Below are positions 49,632 to 52,558 of a stretch of DNA of 52,558 nt, piece after piece. Made by a program: the position numbers and the translations under genes. Position 1 is the stretch's first letter. Each line of letters starts with the position of its first letter. The stretch comes from Candidatus Levilactobacillus faecigallinarum (lineage in GTDB: Bacteria; Bacillota; Bacilli; Lactobacillales; Lactobacillaceae): NCBI GenBank assembly GCA_019113985.1, contig DXGJ01000028.1, positions 1-52,558 on the forward strand, in the 5' to 3' direction. The notes under the pieces are model-generated. The model was not told the origin of the DNA. It worked only from the letters and a program-made list of their open reading frames with translations, and did no database searches.

Positions 49632-51065
49632 TTAACGGCGAATTCGACGGGTTAAGGCACTCCCCATCAGGGTTACCAGTAGCACCAAACCACCCCAGTG
49701 AAACGGGTTGGTTACTTCGTTGGTTTGGGGTAACCGGGAGTGGGAAGTATGGGGCAAGCTCGGCCGTGCAGGCATTTCACCCGTAAGGTTCGCCGCGGAT
49801 GTCTTGTCAGGCGTCCGGCGCCGTAATTGGGGACGCTGGGGCTTTCGTGCGGGTTCCTTGGCTGGTACGTTATCCGGAAGCAGCGGCGCCTCCTGATGAG
49901 CCAGTGGGCTGGTATGTGGTAGGCGAACAGGTACATGCGGTACGGTCACTATGGGCTTTTCGGGCTCCGCGGTTACCGGAAGGGGCGCAACTGTACTGTT
50001 TGTCTCTACAAGTGGCCGACTTACCACTGGTGGTTGTTGGGCTACGGGGGCTGGCCGGTGTGAGCTCTCACCTGGTTTAGTCCCTTCCGTCGGTTTCTTA
50101 GTTGGTTGCTGAGGTTGCTTGTTCGACGGCGTACCTTTGTCGAGGGCCCCACCATTCGTAATACTTGGTGCTGGCAGTGGTGTGACTTGTGCTGGTTCTT
50201 CGGGCTTCGGCTTCTCCGGCTGACCAGCGGGTTGTTTCCCGGTAGCCGTAGCTTGCCCATGGGATTCCTTATCCACGGTGCCGGTTTGCTGATTTCCGGT
50301 TGGTTTGGTGCCATCACTCGACGACTGATTGGAATTATCCGGCTTAGCCGTTTCATTTTCGCCAGTGTTCGAATGGTTAGGTTTTACAGTTGCTTCTGGT
50401 TCAACAATTACCGATTGGTCTGGTTCTGGAGTTTGAGTTTCTGATTTCCCTGGCTCCGGATTTTCTGGTTTTGGCTTCTGTGACTGACCAGTCCCCGTAC
50501 CTGGTTGTTTGTTGTCTGGAACTTCAACCATTCCGGGATTTTTAAATTCGTCTCCGGAATTATTTCCAATCACCGGCACTTCTAAGTTCCATTCTTTTTG
50601 TGTCTCTACCCGCAAAACTTGCTCCTTTTTATTTTTCAAGTGATATCCATTCGGTACGTGTAGCGATACTTCGGCTCCTGCCGTTACTTGGAACGATTCA
50701 TTACTAACCGTCTTCTCGTCATTCACATAACGAACGTTAACTGCAAAGCTTGGCATGTGTGTACTGTCATATAACCATGTAACATCGCTTATCTTCTGAC
50801 CTGGAAGTCTTACTATAATCGGTGAAACCTGCATATAATCAAAATTTCTAATTTGCTGAGATTTATGGGTTTCTGATGACCTCATCCGTTTCTGTAGAAC
50901 CGTGTACTCTGTCTCCTGATTAAAACCAACTTTCGCCCTTATTCTGTAGGTCACTGTCACAATGTCATCATCACCCAACGTTCTTGCCATTCCCACTACC
51001 GGTTGCCCTAATGCTAACCCTAGCCAAAATACGCCGAAACTCACCATCATCCGTTGCACTTTCAT
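49632..51065 (-). CDS. cell-wall-anchored surface protein, LPQTN sorting signal
   Basis: 477-aa secreted protein. Signal peptide (MKVQRMMVSFGVFWLGLALG to about residue 28), a ~140-residue N-terminal domain rich in beta-type sequence (VTVTYRIRAKVGFNQ, MQVSPIIVRLPGQK), then a ~250-residue Pro/Glu/Lys/Gln-rich wall-spanning region, and a C-terminal sortase signal: LPQTNEVTN, a hydrophobic helix and RRIRR. Two further LPHTS motifs occur upstream of it. The N-terminal part is AT-richer than the linker and the neighbours. ATG follows GGGAGGG. The ligand is unknown. Confidence 0.9.
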   Translation of the reverse strand: MKVQRMMVSFGVFWLGLALGQPVVGMARTLGDDDIVTVTYRIRAKVGFNQETEYTVLQKRMRSSETHKSQQIRNFDYMQVSPIIVRLPGQKISDVTWLYDSTHMPSFAVNVRYVNDEKTVSNESFQVTAGAEVSLHVPNGYHLKNKKEQVLRVETQKEWNLEVPVIGNNSGDEFKNPGMVEVPDNKQPGTGTGQSQKPKPENPEPGKSETQTPEPDQSVIVEPEATVKPNHSNTGENETAKPDNSNQSSSDGTKPTGNQQTGTVDKESHGQATATGKQPAGQPEKPKPEEPAQVTPLPAPSITNGGALDKGTPSNKQPQQPTKKPTEGTKPGESSHRPAPVAQQPPVVSRPLVETNSTVAPLPVTAEPEKPIVTVPHVPVRLPHTSPLAHQEAPLLPDNVPAKEPARKPQRPQLRRRTPDKTSAANLTGEMPARPSLPHTSHSRLPQTNEVTNPFHWGGLVLLVTLMGSALTRRIRR

Positions 51066-51115
51066 AGTTAATCCCTCCCTTGATGAGACTAACTCCGTAA
51101 AGCGTCCGCAAAAGT

Positions 51116-51153
51116 GGTCAAAAAAATGGCGCCCATCGTTAAATGGGCGCCAT
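51116..51153 (-). terminator. terminator of eno
   Basis: On the minus strand ATGGCGCCCATTT pairs with AATGGGCGCCAT-type complement around AACG, followed by seven T, 22 bp past the enolase stop. Confidence 0.9.
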
Positions 51154-51174
51154 GATTTCGTAATTTAAGTGAAA

Positions 51175-52506
<1,332 letters not shown>

Positions 52507-52558
52507 TTAAAATTGGCTTGTTATTTGTTTCACACTTATTGTAGAAGTTTGTCAATCA

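Overview
The window looks like chromosomal DNA of a heterofermentative-type lactic acid bacterium of the family Lactobacillaceae. The genus is not certain; a Levilactobacillus- or Lactiplantibacillus-like organism fits best. Supporting signs are the purine-rich Shine-Dalgarno sites, frequent GTG/TTG starts, the cdaA-cdaR-glmM, secG-est-rnr-smpB and ung-pta-tsaE orders, a DUF1304 protein, LysM-NlpC/P60 and GH73 hydrolases, an LPQTN-anchored protein and CcpA-type cre sites. Base composition is GC-rich for the family, with AT-richer patches at the left edge, around 14.8-15.9 kb and in the first third of the surface protein near 51 kb.

Layout. 1-1.7 kb: right end of an integrated element, with the end of an unidentified gene, a tyrosine integrase and a tRNA-3'-end-like candidate attachment site. 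1.8-6.9 kb: two paralogous metallophosphoesterases flank a truncated MutS2-like ATPase and an amino-acid permease. 7-19.6 kb: accessory and housekeeping genes (GNAT, SDR/HxlR pair, GT8, LysM-NlpC hydrolase, GntR-ABC operon, fumarase, AP2 protein, DUF1304, small proteins, OsmC, MarR, LicD). 19.6-24.2 kb: a ppx-ppk-ppx polyphosphate operon. 24.3-31 kb: TagH, a GH73 glucosaminidase, nagB and glmS. 31-34.4 kb: cdaA-cdaR-glmM. 34.6-44.4 kb: DUF1361, a Na+/H+ antiporter, murB, exoA, a DnaQ-like exonuclease, ung-pta-tsaE-GNAT and a LURP-one protein. 43.9-52.5 kb: smpB, rnr, esterase, secG, a ClC channel, a surface protein and enolase.

Many genes serve the envelope: amino-sugar supply (glmS, glmM, nagB, murB), c-di-AMP synthesis, wall hydrolases, TagH, LicD and GT8. 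Others form the ribosome-rescue and RNA-decay cluster (smpB, rnr).

The most interesting material is non-coding. (i) A 13-codon leader ORF and four mutually exclusive pairing segments precede the MutS2-like gene and match the logic of an ermC-type translational attenuator. (ii) Two diverged inverted copies of a ~190-nt multi-helix element lie in a 716-bp gene-free region, and their helices differ by compensatory changes. (iii) A 15-bp inverted repeat would hide the ribosome binding site of the GH73 gene only in transcripts read through from nagB. (iv) A short transcription unit with a perfect TTGACA box overlapped by a cre site looks like a catabolite-controlled small RNA. (v) A promoter-to-terminator unit near 16.4 kb has a Tyr/Phe-rich mini-ORF but no downstream gene. 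(vi) The LysM-NlpC gene has an intact signal peptide only if translation starts at ATT. All readings are by eye, with no database or folding software.
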